From contig CP021237.1 of the NCBI GenBank assembly GCA_002151545.1, positions 3,162,001 through 3,226,000 of the forward strand: a stretch of DNA of 64,000 bases, given 5' to 3'. Shown piece by piece: positions 38,807-47,662 of this stretch. A model generated the notes under the pieces. It was not told the origin of the DNA and ran no database searches. It saw only the letters and a list, made by a program, of their open reading frames with translations. The position numbers and the translations under genes were made by a program. The stretch's first letter is position 1. Every line of letters begins with the position of its first letter. Origin of the DNA: Sphingobacteriaceae bacterium GW460-11-11-14-LB5 (lineage in GTDB: Bacteria > Bacteroidota > Bacteroidia > Sphingobacteriales > Sphingobacteriaceae).

Positions 38807-38956
38807 CAAAATTTGTTTGAGCCGCTAAATTATTTAATTAAAGGATATTAAGCAGTTTTTGATGTGTAATAAATGCGATAGTTAGCGTAATTTCCTGCAA
38901 CTGAAATTAATTATTAACACAATTTGTTTTGATGGATAAATAATTAATGGATTTTA

Positions 38957-38964
38957 TAGTTTTG
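38957..38964 (+). promoter_or_regulatory. -7 promoter box
   Basis: TAGTTTTG matches TAnnTTTG, 18 nt before the first deacetylase gene. Confidence 0.4.
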
Positions 38965-38982
38965 TAGCTATATATCCTAATA

Positions 38983-39861
38983 ATGAAATACAGCTTTTTA
39001 ACCCTAATAACAGCCGGAGCAATCTTATTTGCCAGCTGCCAATCTAAATCTCAAACAGAAAATTCTGCTACCAAAGATTCTACTGCACAAACCAGCAATA
39101 CGGCAGCCAGCACCGGAACACCGGTTGATGTTTCGAAAATTAAAGTTGCTGATGCTAAAACCATTTTAGCCAGAAAACAGGTGCCCATTTTATGCTACCA
39201 CCAGGTAAGAAACTGGAAAGCAACAGATGGCAAAGTAGGCAAAGATTATATTGTAGAAATCCAGAACTTTAAAGATCAGATGAAAATGTTGGCCGATAGC
39301 GGTTACCATACCATTTTACCCGATCAGCTTTACGCCTACCTGAACACTGGTGCAGCGCTACCGAGCAAACCCATTATGTTAACCTTCGACGATACTGACC
39401 TGGATCAGTTTACGATTGTGCGCCCAACTTTAGATAAATTAGGTTATAAAGCCGTTTATTTCATCATGACGGTTTCGATCGGTAAAAAAGGGAAATTTGT
39501 AGATTACATGAGCAAAGAGCAGATTAAGCAACTTGCTGACGAAGGAAATGTGATCGGCAGCCACACTTACGATCATAAAAATTTCAAGAAATATGCGGGT
39601 AAAGATTGGGAAGAGCAGTTAGATAAACCAACTAAAAAACTGGAAGAAATTACAGGAAAAAAAATGACAGAATTTGCCTATCCTTTCGGTTTATGGAATG
39701 CAGAAGGAATTCCGGAACTTAAAAAACGTGGGTTTAGAATGGCTTATCAACTATCAACCAAACGCGATGAAAAAGATCCGTTATTTACCATCCGCAGGAT
39801 TATTGCCAGTGGTTACTGGTCGCCTAAAACATTAAGCAACAGCATTAAAAACAGCTTTTAA
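38983..39861 (+). CDS. Polysaccharide deacetylase lipoprotein 1
   Basis: 292 residues. Lipobox LFASC (about 15-19), a Thr/Ser-rich linker, then a NodB domain: TFDDTD (about 135-140) and the metal-binding SHTYDHKN (about 192-199), then FAYPFG. It removes acetyl groups from an envelope or exopolysaccharide, likely in the periplasm. The next gene starts 12 bp later and is a paralogue; both lie in one operon with an RsiV-like gene. Confidence 0.92.
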   Translation: MKYSFLTLITAGAILFASCQSKSQTENSATKDSTAQTSNTAASTGTPVDVSKIKVADAKTILARKQVPILCYHQVRNWKATDGKVGKDYIVEIQNFKDQMKMLADSGYHTILPDQLYAYLNTGAALPSKPIMLTFDDTDLDQFTIVRPTLDKLGYKAVYFIMTVSIGKKGKFVDYMSKEQIKQLADEGNVIGSHTYDHKNFKKYAGKDWEEQLDKPTKKLEEITGKKMTEFAYPFGLWNAEGIPELKKRGFRMAYQLSTKRDEKDPLFTIRRIIASGYWSPKTLSNSIKNSF

Positions 39862-39873
39862 CAGGCGACGAAT

Positions 39874-40737
39874 ATGAAAAATTTTCTGCTCTACGGTGCT
39901 GTTTCTGCATTATTTTTAGCCTCTTGCCAATCATCTGATGCTTCAAAAGGAAAAACTGCCGCAAAAACCAAAACAGAAGAAGTTAAAATAGATTCGACCC
40001 ACACCAAACCTGCCGATACCAAAACGATACTGGCGCGCAGGGAGGTGCCGGTTTTGTGTTATCACCAGATCAGGAATAATATTGCCACTGATAGCAAAAG
40101 GGCGCATGATGATATTATAGCTCCTGATAAGTTTAAGGAACACATGAAAATGCTGGCCGATAGTGGCTACCACTCCATCCTACCTGATCAGCTGTACAAT
40201 TATTTGGTATATGGCGCTAAGCTGCCTGAAAAGCCAATTATGATCACTTTTGATGATACGGATGAGGATCAATTTACGATTGGAAATACAACGCTGAAAA
40301 AACATGGTTTTAAAGGCGTTTATTTTATCATGACGGTATCCATCGGGAGAAAAGGCCGGATCAATTACATGACTAAAGAGCAGATTAAACAGTTATCCGA
40401 CGAAGGAAATACGATTGCCAGCCATACCTACGATCACAAAAACTTTGCCCAGTTTACCGATGAGGACTGGACAAGCCAAATTGATGCACCTACTAAAAAA
40501 CTGGAAGAGATTACAGGAAAAAAAGTGGAATATTTCGCTTATCCCTATGGCGTTTTTAAAGCATCAACTTTGCATAAACTAAAAGAACATGGCTTTAAAG
40601 CGGCATTTATACTTTCGACAGCACGAGATGAAAATTATCCGCTTTACACCATTAGAAGAATCATTGATCCGGGGAGATACACAGCAAAAAACTTATATTA
40701 CAGCATAAACAAGAGTTTTAATAAAACAAAACCATAG
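39874..40737 (+). CDS. Polysaccharide deacetylase lipoprotein 2
   Basis: 287 residues, clearly a tandem duplicate of the gene before it: same lipobox (LASC), TFDDTDEDQ, SHTYDHKN and FAYPYG. The metal-binding residues are kept in both, so both look active. Divergence is greatest in the linker and in the C-terminal tail. Confidence 0.92.
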   Translation: MKNFLLYGAVSALFLASCQSSDASKGKTAAKTKTEEVKIDSTHTKPADTKTILARREVPVLCYHQIRNNIATDSKRAHDDIIAPDKFKEHMKMLADSGYHSILPDQLYNYLVYGAKLPEKPIMITFDDTDEDQFTIGNTTLKKHGFKGVYFIMTVSIGRKGRINYMTKEQIKQLSDEGNTIASHTYDHKNFAQFTDEDWTSQIDAPTKKLEEITGKKVEYFAYPYGVFKASTLHKLKEHGFKAAFILSTARDENYPLYTIRRIIDPGRYTAKNLYYSINKSFNKTKP

Positions 40738-40776
40738 TTTTGACTGTAAATCTTAAGTAAATCAATTCCCTAACTT

Positions 40777-41946
40777 ATGAAATACGCTTTTCTTTACTGC
40801 CTTTTCGGATTACTGGTTTTATCGGCTTGTAACAACCCTAAAAATAGCGCCAATACCACTGAAACTACAGCTGATAGCACAGCGAATGTAAAGGCCGAAC
40901 TTACAGAAAGTTTCTACAAGAGATTTGAAGGCACCATTGCGGGCAAAAAAGTAATTATGCATTTGCAAAAGGTGGATGACGATGTAAGTGGCACCTATTA
41001 TTACGATGGCTCCTGGCTTAACCTATCAACTGATACTTTGATCGGGAAAGACAGCATTATCCTTACCGAATACAGTTTTTACGAATCTTACTTCACCCGG
41101 GACTTTAAATCGCCGCATTTGGCCTTAAAGTGGAATGGAAATGGCTTTAATGGCAATTGGGAAAGTGGCGATAAAAACAAAAAATTTCCGATTGTTTTAA
41201 CGGAAAAATATCCTGAGGGCAGTTATCAGTTCAATGCAGGCATTTATAAAGATTCGGTAAAAGCATTTGCCAGTCAGCCAAAATCGCCTGCTGCAGAAAT
41301 CAGTTTTGAGTATCTGGAAAGCAAAAACAATGATGAATATGGCAACTGGCTAAACTCGGAGCTTAAAAAAATATCGGGCGTAAAATCAAATGTTGACCGC
41401 TCCACAGGCTTCAAAAACATTGCAGCTGCCTATTTCAAAGACTATAAAACGCAAGTTACCGAGCAAACCAAAAATAGCCGTGGCGATGATTTTCAGGCCT
41501 GGATGAATTATACCAACAACAGTCAGCAGTCGGTTAATTATAATGATAATGGTTATGTCGTAATCGATTTCCTGGCTGATGCCTATACCGGCGGCGCACA
41601 TGGCAATTACAGCAGTACCATGTTCTGTTTAGATGTGAAGAACAAAAAACAATTGGTGCTGAGCGATATCATTAAAATAGATTCGAATACCTTACAAGGC
41701 ATTTTAGAACGTAATGTTAGGAAAGAATACAACATTAAAGCTAAAGATGCTTTAAGCACCGTACTTTTTGATGATTTTATAAAACCGAATAAAAACTTCT
41801 ATTTCAATGCGAATGGGATTGCTTTTATGTACAACCCTTACGAAGTAGCCAGTTATGCACAGGGACAAATTGTCGTATTTATTCCTTATTCGGATTTAAA
41901 AACTTATTTAGTGCCGGCTTTTGCAGAAAGGATGGGAATTAAGTAA
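40777..41946 (+). CDS. RsiV/DUF3298-DUF4163 lipoprotein
   Basis: 389 residues. Lipobox VLSAC. An N-terminal lipocalin-like beta segment (about 45-150) precedes the DUF4163 and DUF3298 part (about 165-385), where VIDFLADAYTGGAHGN is typical. In Bacillus the same domain pair precedes the deacetylase domain in PdaC and forms the outer part of RsiV, which binds lysozyme. Here it follows two deacetylase genes by 39 bp. Confidence 0.85.
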   Translation: MKYAFLYCLFGLLVLSACNNPKNSANTTETTADSTANVKAELTESFYKRFEGTIAGKKVIMHLQKVDDDVSGTYYYDGSWLNLSTDTLIGKDSIILTEYSFYESYFTRDFKSPHLALKWNGNGFNGNWESGDKNKKFPIVLTEKYPEGSYQFNAGIYKDSVKAFASQPKSPAAEISFEYLESKNNDEYGNWLNSELKKISGVKSNVDRSTGFKNIAAAYFKDYKTQVTEQTKNSRGDDFQAWMNYTNNSQQSVNYNDNGYVVIDFLADAYTGGAHGNYSSTMFCLDVKNKKQLVLSDIIKIDSNTLQGILERNVRKEYNIKAKDALSTVLFDDFIKPNKNFYFNANGIAFMYNPYEVASYAQGQIVVFIPYSDLKTYLVPAFAERMGIK

Positions 41947-42254
41947 GTTCTCCGTTAGCAATTTTCAGTTAACTTAATTCTGCGTTTACCCCTTAAATCA
42001 GCGGGCATAATTAAAAAAGGTTTCCCCGCTGATCAAACAGATTTGAGCGCAGATTTTGATTAAGAAATACTGGAGAAAAACAGTTAATCGCTAGCTTCAA
42101 TGGAGAATAGCAAGTTGCAAACTGAAAACTTTATAGTATCTCTTTCACGAAATAATCTTCAATGAACAATTGCAAATTGCCAACTGAAAACCATATACTA
42201 TCTCTTTTACGAAATAATCTTCAATGGAGAATTGCAAATTGCCAACTGAAAACT
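41947..42254. repeat. 62-bp tandem repeat downstream of the Gre-like gene
   Basis: Units begin near 42132, 42194 and 42256 (TATAGTATCTCTTT and close variants). The third covers the end of the Gre-like coding sequence. Each contains GCAAATTGCCAACTG-like and GAAATAATCTTCAATG segments. No other gene is seen. Confidence 0.7.
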
Positions 42255-42707
42255 TTATAGTATCTCTTTTACAATATATTCCTTGCCATTAAACTTGAAG
42301 CGCTCATTTATTACTTTTCCAATTAAAAACCTGCCTATTGGCGATGCCTGCGATACGGCGAAAAATTTCTGTCCATCGGTATTAAGTTCACCGGCGCTGA
42401 TGCTGATGTAAAAATTACCTTCTGAGGTTAAAACCAGACTTCCGTTTTTAACCAGGCGATCTGATTCTACATTTTCAATTTGCTGTAATGCAATTTTCTG
42501 CTGACCGGCTTCGTACAACAATTTACTGTTACGATCCATCTCCTGCTGCATCATTTCGCGGGTGGTTTCGTATTTATCACCAGCGCTACTTTTTGTATCA
42601 TCGTTTGATGCCTGCCTCGCTTGTTTTAAGGAATACTCGATATTTTCTATCCTGTTTTGGATAAAAGTCAAACAAAGCTGATAAAGTTTTGATTTTAAGG
42701 TAGACAT
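42255..42707 (-). CDS. GreA/GreB-like protein
   Basis: 150 residues. An N-terminal helical hairpin (about 1-75, with SAGDKYETTREMM) and a C-terminal FKBP-like domain ending SPIGRFLIGKVI ... EYIVKEIL. It is shaped like a transcript cleavage factor but weakly conserved; databases sometimes mislabel this Bacteroidota group as 3-oxoacyl-ACP synthase. It may act on RNA polymerase. Confidence 0.7.
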   Translation of the reverse strand: MSTLKSKLYQLCLTFIQNRIENIEYSLKQARQASNDDTKSSAGDKYETTREMMQQEMDRNSKLLYEAGQQKIALQQIENVESDRLVKNGSLVLTSEGNFYISISAGELNTDGQKFFAVSQASPIGRFLIGKVINERFKFNGKEYIVKEIL

Positions 42708-42742
42708 ATATGATTATGGATAATGGGTGATGGAAGACGTAA

Positions 42743-43087
42743 TTAACTACGGAGGGCAAAGGCCTGTTTTAAAATAGATTCGATTTTCTTTTTAGGAATA
42801 TCTTCGAGGTGGTTGATCAATAAAATTTTCATCCGGGCTCTTTTCTCTTGTAACAGATCTTCGTGTTCAATTTTATTTCCGTCAACCAAACCAATGTAAG
42901 GTTGATGAAGTTTTTTATGGATCCAAAGATAACAGAACATTTTTCCTTTATGGTAATAAAAAGGCATTCCATATTTCCAATGCTCGGTAATATCAGCATA
43001 GCCCACTAAAAGCGATCTTAAATATTGCAAACAGCTTTTAACAGGTTCATCTTTTTGCTCGAAATAGTTATCCAAAGGATTTAGCAT
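42743..43087 (-). CDS. DUF1801 family protein
   Basis: 114 residues with the DUF1801 pattern: ITEHWKYGMPFYYHKGKMF (about 36-54) and a C-terminal helix. Function unknown. It lies 35 bp upstream of the Gre-like gene on the same strand. Confidence 0.82.
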   Translation of the reverse strand: MLNPLDNYFEQKDEPVKSCLQYLRSLLVGYADITEHWKYGMPFYYHKGKMFCYLWIHKKLHQPYIGLVDGNKIEHEDLLQEKRARMKILLINHLEDIPKKKIESILKQAFALRS

Positions 43088-43110
43088 AATGCATGATGTT
43101 AGATGGAGAT

Positions 43111-43265
43111 AGTCTGTAGTCGTCAGTCTGTAGTCTTCAGTCTGTAGTCTTCAGTCCGTAGTCTAAAGTCCGTAGTCTAAAGTCGATTAACCATATCAAC
43201 CATTGACCAATGAACTACTGATCTAATGACCAATGAACTAATGACCAGTGAACTAATGAACCAAT
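43111..43265. repeat. Two adjacent minisatellites
   Basis: Five 14-bp units (AGTCTGTAGTCTTC and variants, 43111-43180), then a run of CCAATGAACTAATGA-type units (about 43199-43265) up to the end of the nitroreductase gene. Confidence 0.75.
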
Positions 43266-43268
43266 ATA

Positions 43269-43844
43269 CTACCCCTCTATCCACCTCACCTTTTCTTCTA
43301 TCGAAGTCCGGTTGGGTTCCCATGGTTTTTCGTTATGATAGCCCATGTAGAATAAACCGATGCACTTTTCGTTTTCACTCAGACTTAAAAAGTTACCTAA
43401 ATCATCAATTAAAGGCGGAGAACTCCAGTAGGCGCCAACTTTTAAACTTTCGGCAGTTAAAGCCATATTCTGAACCGCACACGAAACTGCCGCCAACTCT
43501 TCCCACTCTGGTATTTTACCGCTCACCTGCATATTGATGGCAATAATGCAATCGGCCTGACTCGTTTTTTCGGCAAAACTATCGTACTTTTTCTGTAAAA
43601 ACTGCTGGGGGCTAACCAATTCCTTGTATAATTTACCCAGTTCTTCACCAAGTTTTGTTAATCCCGCCTTTCTGATCACGACAAAGCGCCAGGGCTGTGT
43701 TAATTTATGTGTTGGTGCATAATTGGCTGTTTCTAAAATCTGGTTGATCACCTCAACCGGAATTTCTTTTTTTATATAGCTGGCAGGGAAAATACTGCGA
43801 CGTTCTTTTATAACTTTTGAAACAATATCGTATGTTGTACTCAT
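43269..43844 (-). CDS. Nitroreductase family protein
   Basis: 191 residues. FMN-binding motif KERRSIFPASY near the N-terminus, then ANYAPTHKLTQPWRF (about 36-50) and KCIGLFYMGYHNEKPWEPNR near the end. It reduces nitro or quinone compounds with NAD(P)H; natural substrate unknown. Confidence 0.92.
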   Translation of the reverse strand: MSTTYDIVSKVIKERRSIFPASYIKKEIPVEVINQILETANYAPTHKLTQPWRFVVIRKAGLTKLGEELGKLYKELVSPQQFLQKKYDSFAEKTSQADCIIAINMQVSGKIPEWEELAAVSCAVQNMALTAESLKVGAYWSSPPLIDDLGNFLSLSENEKCIGLFYMGYHNEKPWEPNRTSIEEKVRWIEG

Positions 43845-44032
43845 TTGGTAAATATAAGGTAAAAGGTGGAATGATATATGAGGTAGAAGGCGGAAGGTAG
43901 AGGGTTGAAGGTTAAATCCCGAAGATTTGACTTTACGTTAACTGAAGAAAGCTTAATGGCGGAAGGCAGGAAGATTGAGGGCTCAAAAACTGTCAGCTGA
44001 ATCTGTTAAGAAGAACTGCAAATTGATAACTG

Positions 44033-44593
44033 TTAACCGCGAACTGCCAACTGTTTCCTGATCTGTTTAACCTTTGCGAAAAAGGCAATACTTTCTTTAT
44101 CTACCAGGAAATCCATGGTTTGTAACAATTCTTCCTTAATCCATTTGTGTTTGACATTTAAATTGGCCAAAAGGTTTAAACAGTGTGATTTTACAGCTAC
44201 CGGAATCTGCTCATCAATTAACCAGGCGAAAGCAACTTCTACCAACTGGTTAGTATCATATTCGGCAAGGATTTTCTTAACTTCCACTGAGGCATTTTTT
44301 TTGGTCATAAAGGCCATAATTTTAACATAATGCCTCAATGCCGACAAATTGTTTTGTTGTGGAAATTTCTCTAAAAAATAAAGCGCAAAGGGCAGAAATC
44401 TCTGCTGATGGTTAGTGAATACATTTTCTAAGATCCAGGCGGCCCTGAAACCAATCTGTTCATCATGATAGAAACTCAAATCAATCAAATCTTTTACCGA
44501 AAAGGTATCTTCAGAAGCTATTGCAGCTAATTTTTCTACTTTGCTTTTTTGCAGCGTGGTTTTTATGGTATCTAGCAAGATATGATTTGGCAT
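44033..44593 (-). CDS. HEAT-like helical protein of unknown function
   Basis: 186 residues made almost only of helices with HEAT-like spacing (AAWILENVF, LRHYVKIMAF, SHCLNLLANL). No catalytic motif is seen. Similar short proteins in Bacteroidota are sometimes mislabelled adenylosuccinate lyase. The 188-bp gap after it holds GGAAGGTAGAGGG-type simple repeats only. Confidence 0.65.
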   Translation of the reverse strand: MPNHILLDTIKTTLQKSKVEKLAAIASEDTFSVKDLIDLSFYHDEQIGFRAAWILENVFTNHQQRFLPFALYFLEKFPQQNNLSALRHYVKIMAFMTKKNASVEVKKILAEYDTNQLVEVAFAWLIDEQIPVAVKSHCLNLLANLNVKHKWIKEELLQTMDFLVDKESIAFFAKVKQIRKQLAVRG

Positions 44594-44776
44594 GGGACTA
44601 AAATAAATATTTTACCACAAAGTACATTGAGATAGGTCGTCATTCCCAACTTAATTGGGAACCACGAAGTGCTCATCGAGGATAATCTAAATGTTATATG
44701 CAACTTGCATTAAGATTCATGCATGCGCGAGAATGACGCCCTCCTTTGAAAAAGTTTATTAAATAATCAATACCCT

Positions 44777-45457
44777 TTAATGTTCGGGAACAAAAGATTT
44801 ATTTCCAAAAATATCGGTTTTGAAAATCCCCATCTTTTTACCATTAACATCTTCTATTACAGTATGGCCAAATACATCTTTTTTATACTTAGCTAATACA
44901 TTTCCATGGTCATCTTCGACAACGGTATCGCCAAAAATATTATTTTTCTGTTTGCCTATTACCTTACCATTGCCATCTTCTATGATGATGTTGCCCGAAA
45001 TATCTGTTTTATAAACATTTAAGATCTGGCCACGGTCGTTTTCAATAACGATATTACCGAAGATATCTGTTTTTTGCCTGATGGCCACTTCTGTTTTCCC
45101 ATCACCAGGAACCAAACCTCCTAATGGCTTTGGCACCAGGTTTTGATCACGTTCACTTTCTAACACCTTATTGCCAAAAAAATCTTTCTTTTGTGTACCT
45201 ACAGTTTTTCCGGCTTCATTTTCTAAAATCGTATTACCGAAAAAATCCTGCTTTTGCTTGGCTATGGTTTTGCCATCTTTATCTACAATAATGGTATTGC
45301 CAAAAAAGTCTTTCTTCTGTTTGCCGATGGTATTATCTTTGGAATCGACCAGAATGGTATCGCCAAAAAAATCGACTTTATATTGATACTGGGATTCTTG
45401 GCCAAAAGCCACGACGGAAATAGCAGACATGATGATGCCTAGTGTTAATTTTTTCAT
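44777..45457 (-). CDS. Secreted protein with 21-residue tandem repeats
   Basis: 226 residues. A signal peptide ends VVAFGQ. About nine repeats of 21 residues follow, consensus K.DFFGN.I...DGK.I.KQ, broken once by an 18-residue insert (about residues 99-117, with KPLGGLVPGDG). The aromatic pair and DGK turn recall the 22-residue repeats of the protein at 24589. No enzymatic motif. Likely a beta-rich periplasmic or surface protein. Confidence 0.75.
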   Translation of the reverse strand: MKKLTLGIIMSAISVVAFGQESQYQYKVDFFGDTILVDSKDNTIGKQKKDFFGNTIIVDKDGKTIAKQKQDFFGNTILENEAGKTVGTQKKDFFGNKVLESERDQNLVPKPLGGLVPGDGKTEVAIRQKTDIFGNIVIENDRGQILNVYKTDISGNIIIEDGNGKVIGKQKNNIFGDTVVEDDHGNVLAKYKKDVFGHTVIEDVNGKKMGIFKTDIFGNKSFVPEH

Positions 45458-45871
45458 ATTGATTTCATTTTGTGTGTATCACTAAAATACTAAAATCACA
45501 TCATGAAAAAAAGTAATGACCAAAAATCTATTTTTATCAATTGCGCTACATTTTGTTATTAATTTAGTCTCTGGGTTTTATACCATTAGCCAAAAGCTTC
45601 CCCCCTTTGTAAAATAAACCCGGTAGCAGCGGGCACGAGGTGTAACGGAGTAAAGCGGATAACGGGACTGCTTAGCCAAAAAAGAACGGAACCTCCGTTT
45701 TCAAAAAAATTGGTTAACCGGTTAACTGATCATACAGCTTTCAACAACATAGCAATCGAACTTTCCAACCTCAAAACCTTTCAACAATAAAACAATAAAA
45801 CAACCAAACCATCAAACACTTTCCTACCCTCAACCTTTTTCCCTATCTTTGCGGCTTATTTCAATTACAGC
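45458..45871. other. Intergenic gap with a REP-family repeat
   Basis: A REP copy at about 45614-45670 (AAACCCGGTAGCAGCGGG ... GATAACGGGACTG), then AT-rich simple sequence rich in AACAAT/AAACCAT. No gene is seen. Confidence 0.6.
45844..45851 (+). promoter_or_regulatory. -7 promoter box of the ABC-F gene
   Basis: TATCTTTG matches TAnnTTTG, 20 nt before the ATG. Confidence 0.5.
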
Positions 45872-47494
45872 ATGATTTCAGTTTCTAATTTATCGTTACG
45901 ATACGGCAAACGCACATTATTTGAAGATGTTAACCTAAAATTTACCCAGGGCAACTGCTATGGCGTAATTGGGGCTAACGGCGCAGGTAAATCTACTTTT
46001 CTAAAAATTTTATCGGGAGAAGTGAACCAAACCTCTGGTAGCGTGGCTTTTACTCCAGGCGAAAGAATGGCGGTTTTAAAACAAAACCACTACGAATTTG
46101 ATGAGTTTTCGGTATTAGAAACCGTAATGATCGGTCATAAAGAACTTTATGCCATCATGAAAGAGAAAGATGCCATTTATATGAAAGAAGATTTCTCGGA
46201 GAAAGATGGCGAACGTGCTGGAGAGCTGGAGAATCTTTTCGCAGAAATGGATGGCTGGAACATGGAGAGCAATGCTGCAACGATGTTGAGCAATTTGGGC
46301 ATAACGGAAGATAATCACTATAAGTTACTTAAAGAACTGGACAACACACAGAAAGTACGTGTGTTATTGGCACAGGCCTTATTCGGTAACCCGGATATTT
46401 TATTACTGGATGAGCCTACCAATGATTTGGATATTGAAACCATTGCCTGGTTAGAAAACTTTCTGGCCGATTACCAGAATATTGTATTGGTTGTATCGCA
46501 CGACAGGCACTTTTTAGATGCCGTTTGTACGCATATTGTCGATATCGATTTCGCTAAAATGAGTATTTACACTGGTAACTATACTTTCTGGTACGAATCT
46601 AGTCAGCTGGCTTTAAAGCAACGTAGCGACCAGAATAAGAAAATGGAAGATAAGGTGAAGGAGCTACAGGAATTTATTCGCAGGTTCAGTGCCAATGCAT
46701 CTAAATCAAAACAGGCTACTTCGCGTAAGAAAGCTTTGGATAAGATTGATATCACCGAAATTAAAGCCTCGAGCAGAAAATACCCGGCCATTATATTCAA
46801 CAATACCGGTCGCGAAGCTGGTGACCAGATTTTACAGGTAGAAAACCTGGGTAAAAACGGAAATGACGGTGTATTGTTTGATAAAATCACTTTCATGGTA
46901 AACAAAGGTGATAAAATTGCCGTATTATCTCAGAACAGTTTGGCTACCGCAGCATTTTATGATGTATTAACAGGCAGAGATGCAAACCATAGGGGTGAAT
47001 TTAAGTGGGGTGTTACCATTAGCACTGCAGATATTCCGAACGATAACTCTGAGTATTTTGCCGGTAAAGATGAAAACCTGGTTGATTGGTTACGTGAGTA
47101 TTCAGGCACTGATGCGGATGAGCAATTTGTACGTAGCTTTTTAGGCCGTATGTTATTCTCAGGCGAAGAAGTACTTAAAAACGTAAAAGTGCTTTCAGGA
47201 GGTGAGAAAATGCGTTGTATGTTCTCCAGAATGATGTTACAACAAGCCAACTTATTAATGTTTGATGAGCCAACCAATCACCTGGATCTGGAATCTATCG
47301 AGGCACTGAACAATGGTATGAAAGATTTTAAAGGTGCAATATTGTTTACCTCTCGAGATCACCAGTTAACAGAAACCGTTGCCAACCGCATTATCGAAAT
47401 TACGCCGAAAGGCACTATTGATAAGTTGATGACTTACGATGAGTACATTAACAGTAGTGATGTTGCAAAACTAAGAGAAGAAATGTATTCTTAG
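45872..47494 (+). CDS. ABC-F ATPase, YbiT-like, degenerate second domain
   Basis: 540 residues, two ATPase domains and no membrane part. Domain 1 has GANGAGKST (about 33-41) and LLLDEPTNDLD; its signature region is LDNTQKVRVLLAQ, like YbiT. The linker FSANASKSKQATSRKK is present. In domain 2 the Walker A segment reads VLSQNSLATAAF (about 350-361), with no Gly or Lys, and the switch His is Arg (SRDHQL, about 495). LSGGE and DEPTNHLD remain. ABC-F proteins act on the ribosome. A terminator follows. Confidence 0.92.
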   Translation: MISVSNLSLRYGKRTLFEDVNLKFTQGNCYGVIGANGAGKSTFLKILSGEVNQTSGSVAFTPGERMAVLKQNHYEFDEFSVLETVMIGHKELYAIMKEKDAIYMKEDFSEKDGERAGELENLFAEMDGWNMESNAATMLSNLGITEDNHYKLLKELDNTQKVRVLLAQALFGNPDILLLDEPTNDLDIETIAWLENFLADYQNIVLVVSHDRHFLDAVCTHIVDIDFAKMSIYTGNYTFWYESSQLALKQRSDQNKKMEDKVKELQEFIRRFSANASKSKQATSRKKALDKIDITEIKASSRKYPAIIFNNTGREAGDQILQVENLGKNGNDGVLFDKITFMVNKGDKIAVLSQNSLATAAFYDVLTGRDANHRGEFKWGVTISTADIPNDNSEYFAGKDENLVDWLREYSGTDADEQFVRSFLGRMLFSGEEVLKNVKVLSGGEKMRCMFSRMMLQQANLLMFDEPTNHLDLESIEALNNGMKDFKGAILFTSRDHQLTETVANRIIEITPKGTIDKLMTYDEYINSSDVAKLREEMYS

Positions 47495-47520
47495 TTCTTC
47501 AATTAAAATACTGATTTAGA

Positions 47521-47548
47521 AGCCACATGCACTCCATGTGGCTTTTTC
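47521..47548 (+). terminator. Intrinsic terminator of the ABC-F gene
   Basis: AGCCACATG / CATGTGGCT stem, 5-nt loop, T-run. Confidence 0.85.
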
Positions 47549-47662
47549 TTTATAAAAAAACACATCTGCTGTAGCGTTTTCATTCCGTTAATCGTTTTAC
47601 AAGAAAAAAGCGTTAATGGCCATTAACCAATTTTGTTCATAAAATTGATTTAAAACATTAAA

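Noticed and set aside
43111..43265. CRISPR-like array
   Set aside because: Units are 14-16 bp with no unique spacers, and no cas gene is present.
44820..45386. Frames antisense to the 21-residue repeat protein
   Set aside because: Same reason: repetition of the sense codons keeps antisense frames open.
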